Below are positions 1 to 6,559 of a DNA stretch of 11,712 bases, one piece after another. The stretch is from JACDAS01 sp046262415. GTDB taxonomy: Bacteria > Actinomycetota > Thermoleophilia > Gaiellales > Gaiellaceae. The translations under genes were made by a program, and so were the position numbers. The DNA lies in NCBI GenBank assembly GCA_046262415.1, contig JBHEMU010000172.1, positions 1 through 11,712 on the forward strand. The letters run 5' to 3'. The number at the start of each line of letters is the position of its first letter. Position 1 is the first letter of the stretch. A model generated the notes under the pieces. The model did not search any database, was not told where the DNA came from, and saw nothing but the letters and a program-made list of their open reading frames with translations.

Positions 1-2
1 TC

Positions 3-320
3 CTACAACTGCTCGCCGATCCGCTCCGCTGCTCGCGCAGGCCAGAAAAGCGCGCACGAAGTCGCCCTTCCCGGGCCCGGGACCGCGGTGCTGCCGACGT
101 CCTCCTCGGCGCCACGGTACCGCCCCGGCGAATCCTTGAGCCGGTCGATCCCGTACAGGAACGCCGCGAGCGTCTTGCCCGAGCCGGTCGGCGCCTGGAT
201 CAGCGCGTGCTCGCCGGAGGCGATCGCCGGCCAGCCGAGCTCCTGCGCCGGAGTGGGCGCGGCGAACGCGCGCCGGAACCAGGCCCGGGTCGCCTCGCTG
301 AAGAGCTCGAGGGGCTCCAC
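3..320 (-). pseudogene. lhr: Lhr-like ATP-dependent helicase, N-terminal fragment (truncated)
   Basis: The first ~66 residues match the start of bacterial Lhr-type superfamily 2 DNA helicases: a Q-motif-like PTPAQ (22-26) followed by Walker A APTGSGKT (43-50) and a FLYGIDRL helix. Lhr proteins normally continue for about 800-1500 residues with DExH, helicase C and winged-helix domains. Here the family resemblance stops near residue 66 (about position 122) and a stop codon follows at 3-5. No other minus-strand frame in 1-122 restores the expected motif Ia region (a LYVSPLKAL-like segment), so a simple frameshift does not explain the break. The first 120 bases are either an assembly artefact at a contig end or a real rearrangement. 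The GTG start is preceded by TACCCT 6 nt upstream; a GGAGG only 1 nt from the start is too close to act as a normal ribosome binding site. The N-terminal identification is firm. Whether the gene is truly broken is uncertain. Confidence 0.6.
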
Positions 321-326
321 GCCTCC

Positions 327-332
327 AGGGTA
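327..332 (-). promoter_or_regulatory. Candidate -10 box (TACCCT) of the helicase gene, possibly leaderless
   Basis: On the minus strand TACCCT (TANNNT) ends 6 nt before the GTG start at 320. The spacing suits transcription beginning at the start codon. No clear -35 element was seen. Confidence 0.35.
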
Positions 333-381
333 CCCCGGTAAGAGGGTTGCGCCGCGGACCCGGATCGAGGATGATCGCGCG

Positions 382-681
382 GTGCCGAACTACTGGGTCC
401 GGACGCACTCCAGCCCGCCCGCGGAACGCCTCGACGAGTTGAAGGCGATCGCCGAGAAGTACCACGCGGAGATCGTCGACAATGAGATCTACACCCCCCT
501 GGACGAGCTCGAGATCGCCTACGTGCTCGTCCGGTTGAACGCTGATCAGAGCGCGGTCGGCAAGAAGGCAATGCTGGAGGAGATGGAAGCCCAGCGTGGG
601 ACGATCGAGCTTCTCGACAAGGACGAGGCGCAGGAGGCGAACAACCTGCTGCCGCCGGCGTCGACGCAGCAGCTCAGCTGA
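382..681 (+). CDS. Small conserved-looking protein of unknown function (99 aa)
   Basis: A 99-residue acidic, soluble protein beginning VPNYWVRTHSS. It has a helical stretch (ERLDELKAIAEKYHAEIV), a short hydrophobic strand (AYVLVRL) and a charged helix (MLEEMEAQ) before a polar tail. There is no signal peptide, membrane segment or cysteine. I do not recognise a family; the pattern suggests a small alpha/beta fold but supports no function. The frame is open further upstream to 88, but that part is antisense to the helicase stub and has a composition typical of a shadow frame. I therefore start it at GTG 382, which has a weak GAGG at 367-370 (11 nt away) and a GATGAT hexamer 6 nt upstream. Its 3' end overlaps the 3' end of the convergent cyclase gene by 8 bp. 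Confidence 0.6.
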   Translation: MPNYWVRTHSSPPAERLDELKAIAEKYHAEIVDNEIYTPLDELEIAYVLVRLNADQSAVGKKAMLEEMEAQRGTIELLDKDEAQEANNLLPPASTQQLS

Positions 682-3600
682 CGCCCAGCAGCGCCTGGCC
701 TTCGAGCGCGTAGGCCGTGGCCCCCACGTGCCGGTGGAAGGCGAGCGCGCGCCGCAGCTGCTCGTCGGCCTCCTCGCGGCGTCCCTCGGCGAGGAGCACG
801 CGCGCCGCGAGCTGCCTGGCCTCGGCTTCGGCCGGGAGCGCGCCGATCTGCGCGTAGAGCTCGGCCGAGCCGGCATGGTCGCCCGCGCAGGCGAGCTCCG
901 CCGCGTCGAGCCAGCGGCTCGGCCCGGTGGTCGTACCGGTGAGACCGCCGATCTCCTCGCCCCGCCCGGTCGCGCAGAGCACGGCAGCGAGGTCGGCCAC
1001 CCAGAACGAGGGGGGCTCGGAGCCCAGCCCCTCCCAGGACTGGACGAGCTCGCGGGCGACCCGCACGGCCTGTTCCGGCTCGTCGGCGAGCAGCGCCCGG
1101 GCGTTGAGCGCCAGGGCCGGCAGCAGCGCCTGGGGGTCGTTGCCCTCGCGCGCGAGCTCCAGGGCCCGCTCGGTGTCGGCGACCGCGCCGGAGCCGTCTC
1201 CGCGCGCGAGCCTGATCCAGGCCCGTACGAGGCGGCAGTCCGATTCCATGTAGTGCTCCGTGCCCCCCTCGGCCTCGGCGATCAGCGACTCGGCGGTGCG
1301 GCCGGCGGCGTCCCAGTCGCCCGTCCAGTAGTCCTCGTAGAGCCGCTCGGCCGCGAGCCAGCGGAGCCCGCGGGCGTCGCCGAACCGCTCCGCGGCCCGC
1401 CTCGCCGCGGCGTAGAGCGCGAACGCCCGGCCCAGGTCGCCGCCGTTCGCGTGCACGCTCGCGAGGCTCGCGTAGGCGCGGACGACCTCGGGCGAGCTCA
1501 GCCGCTCGCCGAGGTCGATGCTCCGCTCGAGGTCGGCGATGCCGCCGGGGTCACCCAGGGTCGAACGGGCGATCCCGATGCTCGCGAGCGTGTGCGCGCG
1601 GATGTCGTCGAGCCCGAGCTCCTCCGCCAGCTGGAGCGCCTCGAAGCCGACGCGGATCGCCTCCCCGGCGCGGCGCGCGAACATGTGGAAGCCGCAGAGG
1701 TTGCTGAGCGCCTGGGCCCGGGCCCGTGACAGGGGCGCGTCCGCCAGGTTGGCGACCGCGCGCTCCGCCAGCTCGAGCGCCTGCGTTCGCTGGCCGCGGA
1801 CGAGGAGCAGCCGCGCGTGCGCGACGTCGGCCTCCGAGGCCGTCTCGCGGTCGCCGGCGGCGAGCAGGGCCGCGCGCGCCTCCGCCAGCTCCTCCGCTCC
1901 GCTCTCCTCGGCCCACGCCAGAGCGCTGCCGTAGGCGAAGAGGAGCTGCGGCCGGGCGGGGTCGGCTTCCGGCCAGAGGGCGAGAGCGGCGCGGTAGAAC
2001 CGGACGGCGGCGGGGAAGGCGGACAGGGCGAGCGCGCGGTCACCGGCCGTGCGCAGGGCGGCGCGGCCCCTCTCCTCGAGCGAAGCGGCGTCCTGGTGGG
2101 AGAGCCGGGCGTACTCGATCGCGCTCGAGTAGTGGAAGGCGAGCTCCTCGGCGAGGTCGGCGCGGTCACTCGCGAGGCGCTCGATCCACTCGGCGGCGCG
2201 CGCGTGCTTCTCCGCCCGCCGTGCGCGGGGGATCTGGGCGTAGGTCACGTCCCGCACGAGCATGTGCCAGAAGGCGAGCTGGTACTCGCCCGCCACCACC
2301 GAGCGCGGCAGCGGGCGCACGAAGCCGCGCCGGCGCAGCTCGGCGAGCCCGGACGCGACGTCGGCCGGGGCGATTCCGCCCATGTGCGCCAGCGAGCCGT
2401 GCCAGAACGTCCTGCCGAAGACCGCCGCGTCCTGCAGGACCGCCTTCGCGTGACCCGGCAACTCGTCGAGGCGTGCGGCGACGATCGCCTGCACCGACTC
2501 CGGCAGGGGAAGGTCGCCGCCCTGCACGCCCCGGTCGGCGAGCATCCGGCCGTACTCCTCCGCGTACAGCGGATTGCCCGCCGCGCGAGCGAGGAGCGCC
2601 GACTCCAGCGCGGGCTCGAGCGAGAGGCCGGCGAGGAGCGAGTCCAGGAGCGCACGGGTGTCCTCCTGCGAGAGCGGCTCCAGGGGCGTGACCCCCTGCC
2701 AGCCGGGGCGGCGCGCGGTCAGCTCGGGCCGGGCGGTGCAGAGCAGGAGGAGGGGCGCCGCCTTGCTCCACTCGGCCAGGTACTCGATCAGGTCGAGCAG
2801 CCCCTCGTCCGCCCACTGCAGGTCCTCGAACAGCAGCACCGTCAGGCCGTCGGAGGCGATCTGCTCGACGTACCGCCGCCAGGCCGCGAACGCCTCGCCG
2901 CGGCGGTCAGCCGGCGGGGCGCTCCCGGCGTCGAGCCCGGCGAGCAGCCGCAGGTGCCGCACGATCCACGCGGCCTCGTGCGGGTCGTCGACCGCGGCCT
3001 CGACCGTGCGGGCCAGCTTCTCGCCCGCCGCCACAGCAGGGTCGCTCTCGAGGATCCCGGCCTGTGCCTTGACGATCTCGGCGAAGGCGCCGTACGCGAG
3101 GCCCTCCCCGTACGGGACGCACCGCCCCTGCCGCCAGAGCAAGGGCTCCCCGGTGTCGGCGAGCTTCCTCGAGAGCTCCCACGCCAGGCGCGTCTTGCCG
3201 AGCCCGGTCTCGCCCACGAGGGTGAGAAGTCGAGGCGCCGACGTGGCGCGCACCGCCTCTGCCGCGGCGACCAGCAGCTCCAGCTCCTGCTCCCGCCCGA
3301 CGAGCGGCGCGGAGCCGCGCTGATCGAAGTGGCCCGGGCGAGGACGCACGGCTTCCCAGACCGCCACCGGCGCGGCCTTGCCCTTCGCGTCGACCGGCTC
3401 GGTGGCGCGGTACTCGATCTCGGCCTCGGTCGCCCGCTGGGTCGCCTCGCCGACCAGGATCCCGTCGACCGGCGCCGCCTGCTGCAGCCGGAAGCAGGTG
3501 TTGACGATGTCGCCGGCGGCGAGGCCGTAGCCCTCACGGGCCGAGACGAGCGCCTCACCGGTGTTGACGCCGATCCGCACCCGCAGCTCCGGGCTCAGCT

Positions 3601-3958
3601 CCGCGAGCGTCTCGCGGATCGCGAAGGCGGCGCGCACGGCGCGCTCGGGATCGTCCTCGTGCGCGACGGGCGCGCCGAAGACGGCCATGACGGCGTCGCC
3701 GACGAACTTCTCGACCGTGCCCCCGTAGCGCTCGAGCTCCTCCCGGAGCCGGGCGTAGTAGGGCCGCAGCACGCGGCCGACGTCCTCGGGATCGAGCTGC
3801 TCGGCGCGGCCCGTGAAGCCCACGAGGTCGGCGAAGAGGACGGTGACGAGGCGCCGCTCCTCCGTGGCCTCAGCCTCTCGGCCGAGCGGCCTCCCGCAGC
3901 CCGAGCAGTACCGTGCCCCCTCAGGATTCGTCTCCCCGCAGCTCGCACAGGCGGGCAT
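674..3958 (-). CDS. Zinc ribbon / class III nucleotide cyclase / AAA ATPase / TPR signalling protein
   Basis: A 1094-aa multidomain signalling protein. Residues 1-25 hold a zinc ribbon with paired cysteines C4/C7 and C18/C21. Residues ~36-207 are a class III adenylate/guanylate cyclase domain: metal-binding D44 (LFADLVGFT) and D88 (KFVGDAVMAVFG), lysine K84 at the purine-selecting position, and GDIVNTCFR carrying the transition-state Asn and Arg. An ATPase domain follows, opening with PLVGREQELELL, Walker A GETGLGKT (249-256) and Walker B LLFEDLQWAD (E378/D379). From about residue 640 to the end the sequence is Ala/Leu/Glu-rich helical repeats of TPR or MalT type. No C-terminal LuxR helix-turn-helix is visible, so it is not a classic LAL regulator. 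Members of this family are widespread in Actinobacteria and are thought to couple ligand or ATP state to cyclic nucleotide production. The second purine-specificity position (usually Asp in DxWG) reads Leu in LAAG, so activity or specificity may be altered. Divergent from the secreted protein gene at 3997. Confidence 0.93.
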   Translation of the reverse strand: MPACASCGETNPEGARYCSGCGRPLGREAEATEERRLVTVLFADLVGFTGRAEQLDPEDVGRVLRPYYARLREELERYGGTVEKFVGDAVMAVFGAPVAHEDDPERAVRAAFAIRETLAELSPELRVRIGVNTGEALVSAREGYGLAAGDIVNTCFRLQQAAPVDGILVGEATQRATEAEIEYRATEPVDAKGKAAPVAVWEAVRPRPGHFDQRGSAPLVGREQELELLVAAAEAVRATSAPRLLTLVGETGLGKTRLAWELSRKLADTGEPLLWRQGRCVPYGEGLAYGAFAEIVKAQAGILESDPAVAAGEKLARTVEAAVDDPHEAAWIVRHLRLLAGLDAGSAPPADRRGEAFAAWRRYVEQIASDGLTVLLFEDLQWADEGLLDLIEYLAEWSKAAPLLLLCTARPELTARRPGWQGVTPLEPLSQEDTRALLDSLLAGLSLEPALESALLARAAGNPLYAEEYGRMLADRGVQGGDLPLPESVQAIVAARLDELPGHAKAVLQDAAVFGRTFWHGSLAHMGGIAPADVASGLAELRRRGFVRPLPRSVVAGEYQLAFWHMLVRDVTYAQIPRARRAEKHARAAEWIERLASDRADLAEELAFHYSSAIEYARLSHQDAASLEERGRAALRTAGDRALALSAFPAAVRFYRAALALWPEADPARPQLLFAYGSALAWAEESGAEELAEARAALLAAGDRETASEADVAHARLLLVRGQRTQALELAERAVANLADAPLSRARAQALSNLCGFHMFARRAGEAIRVGFEALQLAEELGLDDIRAHTLASIGIARSTLGDPGGIADLERSIDLGERLSSPEVVRAYASLASVHANGGDLGRAFALYAAARRAAERFGDARGLRWLAAERLYEDYWTGDWDAAGRTAESLIAEAEGGTEHYMESDCRLVRAWIRLARGDGSGAVADTERALELAREGNDPQALLPALALNARALLADEPEQAVRVARELVQSWEGLGSEPPSFWVADLAAVLCATGRGEEIGGLTGTTTGPSRWLDAAELACAGDHAGSAELYAQIGALPAEAEARQLAARVLLAEGRREEADEQLRRALAFHRHVGATAYALEGQALLGVS

Positions 3959-3966
3959 GGGCGTTG

Positions 3967-3972
3967 AGTGTA
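3967..3972 (-). promoter_or_regulatory. Candidate -10 box (TACACT) of the cyclase gene
   Basis: Minus-strand TACACT lies 8 nt before ATG 3958. The only Shine-Dalgarno-like sequence (AGGAG) is about 22 nt upstream of the ATG, too far to place a ribosome there, so a leaderless or near-leaderless transcript is likely. It lies in the 38-bp divergent gap shared with the gene at 3997. Confidence 0.45.
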
Positions 3973-3996
3973 CGGCGCTCCTGCGACACTTCGGAC

Positions 3997-4932
3997 ATGC
4001 GCGCTCTCCGCATCCTCGTCGTCGCAGCCGGCGCGCTCCTCCTCGGCGCGGCCTCGGCGCAGAGCCTGCGCCTCCCGGCCGCGCCCGGCTGCCCGATCTT
4101 CCCGGCCGACAACCCGTGGAACCGGAAGGTCGACCGGCTGCCCGTCGCGGCCAACTCGAAGAAGGTCATCGCCGCGATCGGCGCCGGCGGCACCCTCCAC
4201 CCCGACTTCGGCTCGGGTCTCTACGAGGGGGGCCCGATCGGGATTCCGATCACGGTCGTGCAGGGCAGCAAGACGCCGAAGCACCGGCCCGTGTTCCTCT
4301 ACGGCGACGAGAGCGACAAGGGGCCGTATCCGATCCCCCGCAACGTCAAGATCGAGGGCGGGCCGAAGGCGAGCGGCGACCGGCACGCGCTGATCGTCGA
4401 CCGCGAGCGCTGCCGGCTCTACGAGCTCTACGCGCTCGCGCCGAGCGGGCGGGGCTGGCGAGCCGGCTCCGGGGCGATCTGGGATCTCCGCTCGAACCGG
4501 GTCAGACCAGCGGGCTGGACGTCGGCGGACGCGGCCGGCCTCCCCATCCTCCCGGGACTGGCCCGCTACGACGAGGTCTCCCGCGGCGTGATCGACCACG
4601 CCCTGCGGTTCACCGTCGAGCGCACTCGCCGCGCGTACGTCTATCCGGCGCGCCACTTCGCGAGCGACGAGACCGACCCCGCGCTGCCGCCGATGGGACT
4701 GCGCCTGCGGCTGCGGGCCAACTATCCGACGGCGGGGTTCCCGAGGCAGGCCCGCGTCGTGCTGGAGGCGCTGAAGCGCTACGGGATGATCGTCGCCGAC
4801 AACGGCTCGAACTGGTTCATCACGGGCGCCCCCGACCCGCGCTGGTCGAACGACGCCCTGCGCACCCTCGGGCGCGTCAAGGGCTCGGACTTCCAGGTCG
4901 TGAACACCGCTTCGCTGCGGCCCCGCTCGTAA
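3997..4932 (+). CDS. Secreted conserved protein of unknown function (311 aa)
   Basis: The start at ATG 3997 gives a textbook signal peptide: MRALRI, a hydrophobic Ala/Leu/Val core, then an AxA site (ASA|Q) near residue 21. The mature protein opens with CPIFPADNPWNRKVDRLPV, then HPDFGSG, GPIGIPI, GPYPIP, IEGGPKASGDRH, SGAIWDLRSN, RPAGWTSADAAGLPILPGL, YPARHFAS and ADNGSNWFITGAPDPRW. I recognise this conserved order from uncharacterised secreted proteins of Actinobacteria and Acidobacteria that carry no assigned enzymatic role. The strings of Gly, Asp, Trp and aromatic residues suggest a compact beta-rich extracellular domain, possibly binding carbohydrate or cell wall; that is inference. The only mature cysteines are near the N-terminus (CPIF) and mid-protein (RCRLYELY), so one disulfide is possible. 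It heads a tight operon with the HhH-GPD gene, which starts 9 nt after its TAA. Confidence 0.88.
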   Translation: MRALRILVVAAGALLLGAASAQSLRLPAAPGCPIFPADNPWNRKVDRLPVAANSKKVIAAIGAGGTLHPDFGSGLYEGGPIGIPITVVQGSKTPKHRPVFLYGDESDKGPYPIPRNVKIEGGPKASGDRHALIVDRERCRLYELYALAPSGRGWRAGSGAIWDLRSNRVRPAGWTSADAAGLPILPGLARYDEVSRGVIDHALRFTVERTRRAYVYPARHFASDETDPALPPMGLRLRLRANYPTAGFPRQARVVLEALKRYGMIVADNGSNWFITGAPDPRWSNDALRTLGRVKGSDFQVVNTASLRPRS

Positions 4933-4941
4933 GATCCCGTC

Positions 4942-5511
4942 GTGGGAACCGCTACGGCGACGGACCGGCTCCACTTCACGGGCGACGCGGAGGCCGACCG
5001 GCTGCTCGTCGAGGAGCCCTTCGCGCTCCTCGTCGGCTTCGCGCTCGACCAGCAGGTCTCGGTGCCGCGCGCCTTCGCGGCGCCCCTCGAGCTGAAGCGG
5101 CGGATCGGGACGCTCGACCCCGGCCGGGTCGCGACGATCGATCCGGGCGAGCTCGACCGCGCGTTCCGCGACAAGCCGGCGCTGCACCGGTTCCCCGGCG
5201 CGATGGCCGAGCGGGTGCAGTCGCTGGCGGCCCTCGTCGCGGAGGAGTACGGGGGCGACGCCGCCCGCCTGTGGACCGAGGCACGGGACGGTGACGACCT
5301 CCGCCGCCGGATCGCGGCCCTGCCCGGCTTCGGCGAGATGAAGATCCGGGGGCTCGCCTCCGTGCTCGCGAAGCGCTTCGGGGTCGAGGCGGCGGCCCCG
5401 CTCGTCCCGAGCCACCCCACGCTGGGCGACGTCGATTCCCCCGAGGCCTTCGAGCGCTACCAGGCCGCGAAGCGGGCCTACAAGGCGTCCCGGCGGGCGG
5501 AGAGCGGCTGA
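4942..5511 (+). CDS. HhH-GPD family protein (small DNA-glycosylase-fold protein, TIGR03252-like)
   Basis: A 189-aa protein of the small actinobacterial HhH-GPD group. The N-terminal half (LLVEEPFALLVGFALDQQV) resembles the helical glycosylase scaffold, and a helix-hairpin-helix reads LPGFGEMKIRGLASVLAKRF (127-146). This fold underlies base-excision repair glycosylases such as endonuclease III and MutY. Two features differ from those enzymes: there is no C-terminal four-cysteine iron-sulphur loop, and no Asp sits at the spacing after the hairpin where the catalytic Asp normally falls (the nearest are in TLGDVD, about a dozen residues further on). It may bind DNA lesions without classical glycosylase chemistry, or use another residue. 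GTG start; 9 nt after the preceding stop and 13 nt before the NUDIX start, so the three genes are probably co-transcribed. Confidence 0.88.
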   Translation: MGTATATDRLHFTGDAEADRLLVEEPFALLVGFALDQQVSVPRAFAAPLELKRRIGTLDPGRVATIDPGELDRAFRDKPALHRFPGAMAERVQSLAALVAEEYGGDAARLWTEARDGDDLRRRIAALPGFGEMKIRGLASVLAKRFGVEAAAPLVPSHPTLGDVDSPEAFERYQAAKRAYKASRRAESG

Positions 5512-5524
5512 AGCGCCAGCGCGC

Positions 5525-6559
5525 GTGCTCGCGTACGTCACGCGCGAGCGTGACGGCCGGCTCGAGCTGCTCGTTTTCGACCACCGCGACTTCCCCGAAG
5601 CGGGGACGCAGGTTCCCGCCGGCCGGATCGATTCCGGCGAGACGCTGATGGAGGGACTGCTGCGCGAATTGCGCGAGGAGTCCGGCCTCGAGCGGGCCAG
5701 GGTCGAGCGAGAGCTCGTGGGTGTCACCGAAGGGTTGCCGAGCAGGTACGAAACGCACGCGTTCCAGCTCGTTCTGGACGAGGAGGCGCCAGACGAATGG
5801 GACCACGTCGTTCAGGGCGGCGGCGACGACGCCGGCCTCGTCTTCTGCTACCGCTGGGTGCCGCTCGAGCCCGGTCTGGAGCTCTGGGGACGATCGGACC
5901 CCGCGCTAGGAGCGTGGGACTCTACCCGGATGCGCTCGTGCGGTCGGCTCAGACGGAGCACGGGCAAGCCCGCGCTCCTGAGGTCGGCGTCGCAAGCGAC
6001 GCCTAGCGGCGATCCTTCAGCGCCACGGCCGCGGCTGAGACTCCGCACATGCCGTGCACGCCGCCGCCCGGCGGCGTCGCGGCAGAGCAGATGTAGACGC
6101 CGGCGAGCGGCGTCCGGTAGGGGACGAGGCGCCGCGCCGGGCGGAAGAAGAGCTGGCCGAGGTCCATGGCTCCCCCGGCCACGTCGCCGCCGACGAGGTT
6201 GCGGTCGTGCTCCTGCAGGGCGCGGGGGCCGAGCGCGCTCCGCGCGAGGATCAGGTCGCGGAAGCCGGGCGCGAACCGCTCCACCTGCGCCTCGACGCCC
6301 GCGGTCAGATCGACCTCGGAGGCGTTCGGGACATGGCAGTAGGCCCAGGCGGTGTGCTTGCCCTCCGGCGCTCGGGTCGGGTCGAAGAGGCTCTGCTGGC
6401 CGAGGAGCACGAAGGGACGCCGCCCGACGGCGCCGCTCCAGGCCCCCCACTCCCAGCGCGAGATCTCGTCGAGGGTGGAGCCGAGGTGGATCACGCCCGC
6501 CTGTCGGCACTCGGCTGCCCGCCAGGGGAGCGGCCCGGCGAGGGCCCAGTCGAGCTTGA
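5525..6559 (+). CDS. NUDIX hydrolase with 3' end altered by a repeat; frame runs on antisense into the next gene
   Basis: Residues 1 to ~127 form a complete NUDIX domain. The box GRIDSGETLMEGLLRELREE continues SGL (33-55) and fits Gx5Ex7REUxEExGU exactly, including the metal-binding RExxEE. NUDIX enzymes hydrolyse a nucleoside diphosphate linked to another moiety; the substrate cannot be told here. The domain ends naturally around LELWGRSDPALGAW (about position 5915). From about 5907 the DNA belongs to a dispersed ~96-bp repeat with no stop in this frame, so the reading frame continues as an Arg/Ala/Pro-rich stretch to TGA 6557-6559, antisense to the FAD oxidoreductase gene for about 550 nt. 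The tail has shadow-frame composition and is unlikely to have been selected as protein. Probably the repeat replaced the original stop. GTG 5525 is the first start in frame that keeps the LAYVTRERDG strand, 13 nt after the HhH-GPD stop. Confidence 0.72.
   Translation: MLAYVTRERDGRLELLVFDHRDFPEAGTQVPAGRIDSGETLMEGLLRELREESGLERARVERELVGVTEGLPSRYETHAFQLVLDEEAPDEWDHVVQGGGDDAGLVFCYRWVPLEPGLELWGRSDPALGAWDSTRMRSCGRLRRSTGKPALLRSASQATPSGDPSAPRPRLRLRTCRARRRPAASRQSRCRRRRAASGRGRGAAPGGRRAGRGPWLPRPRRRRRGCGRAPAGRGGRARSARGSGRGSRARTAPPAPRRPRSDRPRRRSGHGSRPRRCACPPALGSGRRGSAGRGARRDAARRRRSRPPTPSARSRRGWSRGGSRPPVGTRLPARGAARRGPSRA
5907..6003. repeat. Dispersed structured repeat, copy 1 (twin-hairpin element)
   Basis: Positions 5920-6005 match 11567-11652 over 86 bases with one mismatch (G 5946 versus A 11593). 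The similarity extends left to TAGGAG at 5907, with a few differences and one indel. Inside are two successive palindromes. Hairpin A pairs CTCA 5948-5951 with TGAG 5979-5982, GGAGC 5955-5959 with GCTCC 5974-5978, and CGGGC 5961-5965 with GCCCG 5968-5972. Hairpin B is the perfect GGCGTCGC/GCGACGCC (5986-5993/5996-6003). Both have the centre GCAAGC. The copy lies exactly between the NUDIX and FAD oxidoreductase genes; the latter's stop codon abuts hairpin B. Position and structure resemble REP-type extragenic elements; no transposase is present. Confidence 0.9.

Noticed and set aside
596..1729. Plus-strand open frame of 377 codons over the TPR part of the cyclase protein
   Set aside because: Shadow of the helical-repeat coding sequence with Arg-rich composition.
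674..3958. LAL-type LuxR transcription regulator
   Set aside because: The ATPase and helical repeats fit, but the C-terminus has no helix-turn-helix; the family with an N-terminal cyclase domain explains it better.
1817..3967. Long plus-strand open frame (716 codons) antisense to the cyclase/ATPase gene
   Set aside because: Arg/Gly/Pro/Ala-rich with no recognisable domain. High GC leaves antisense frames open; the minus-strand gene explains the region fully.
3595..5727. Minus-strand open frame of 710 codons across the operon at 3997-5915
   Set aside because: Covers parts of four convincing genes, with no domain of its own.
5986..6003. Conventional rho-independent terminator
   Set aside because: The stem is perfect but no T-tract follows on either strand. 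A terminator-like role as part of the repeat remains possible but is not the standard form.
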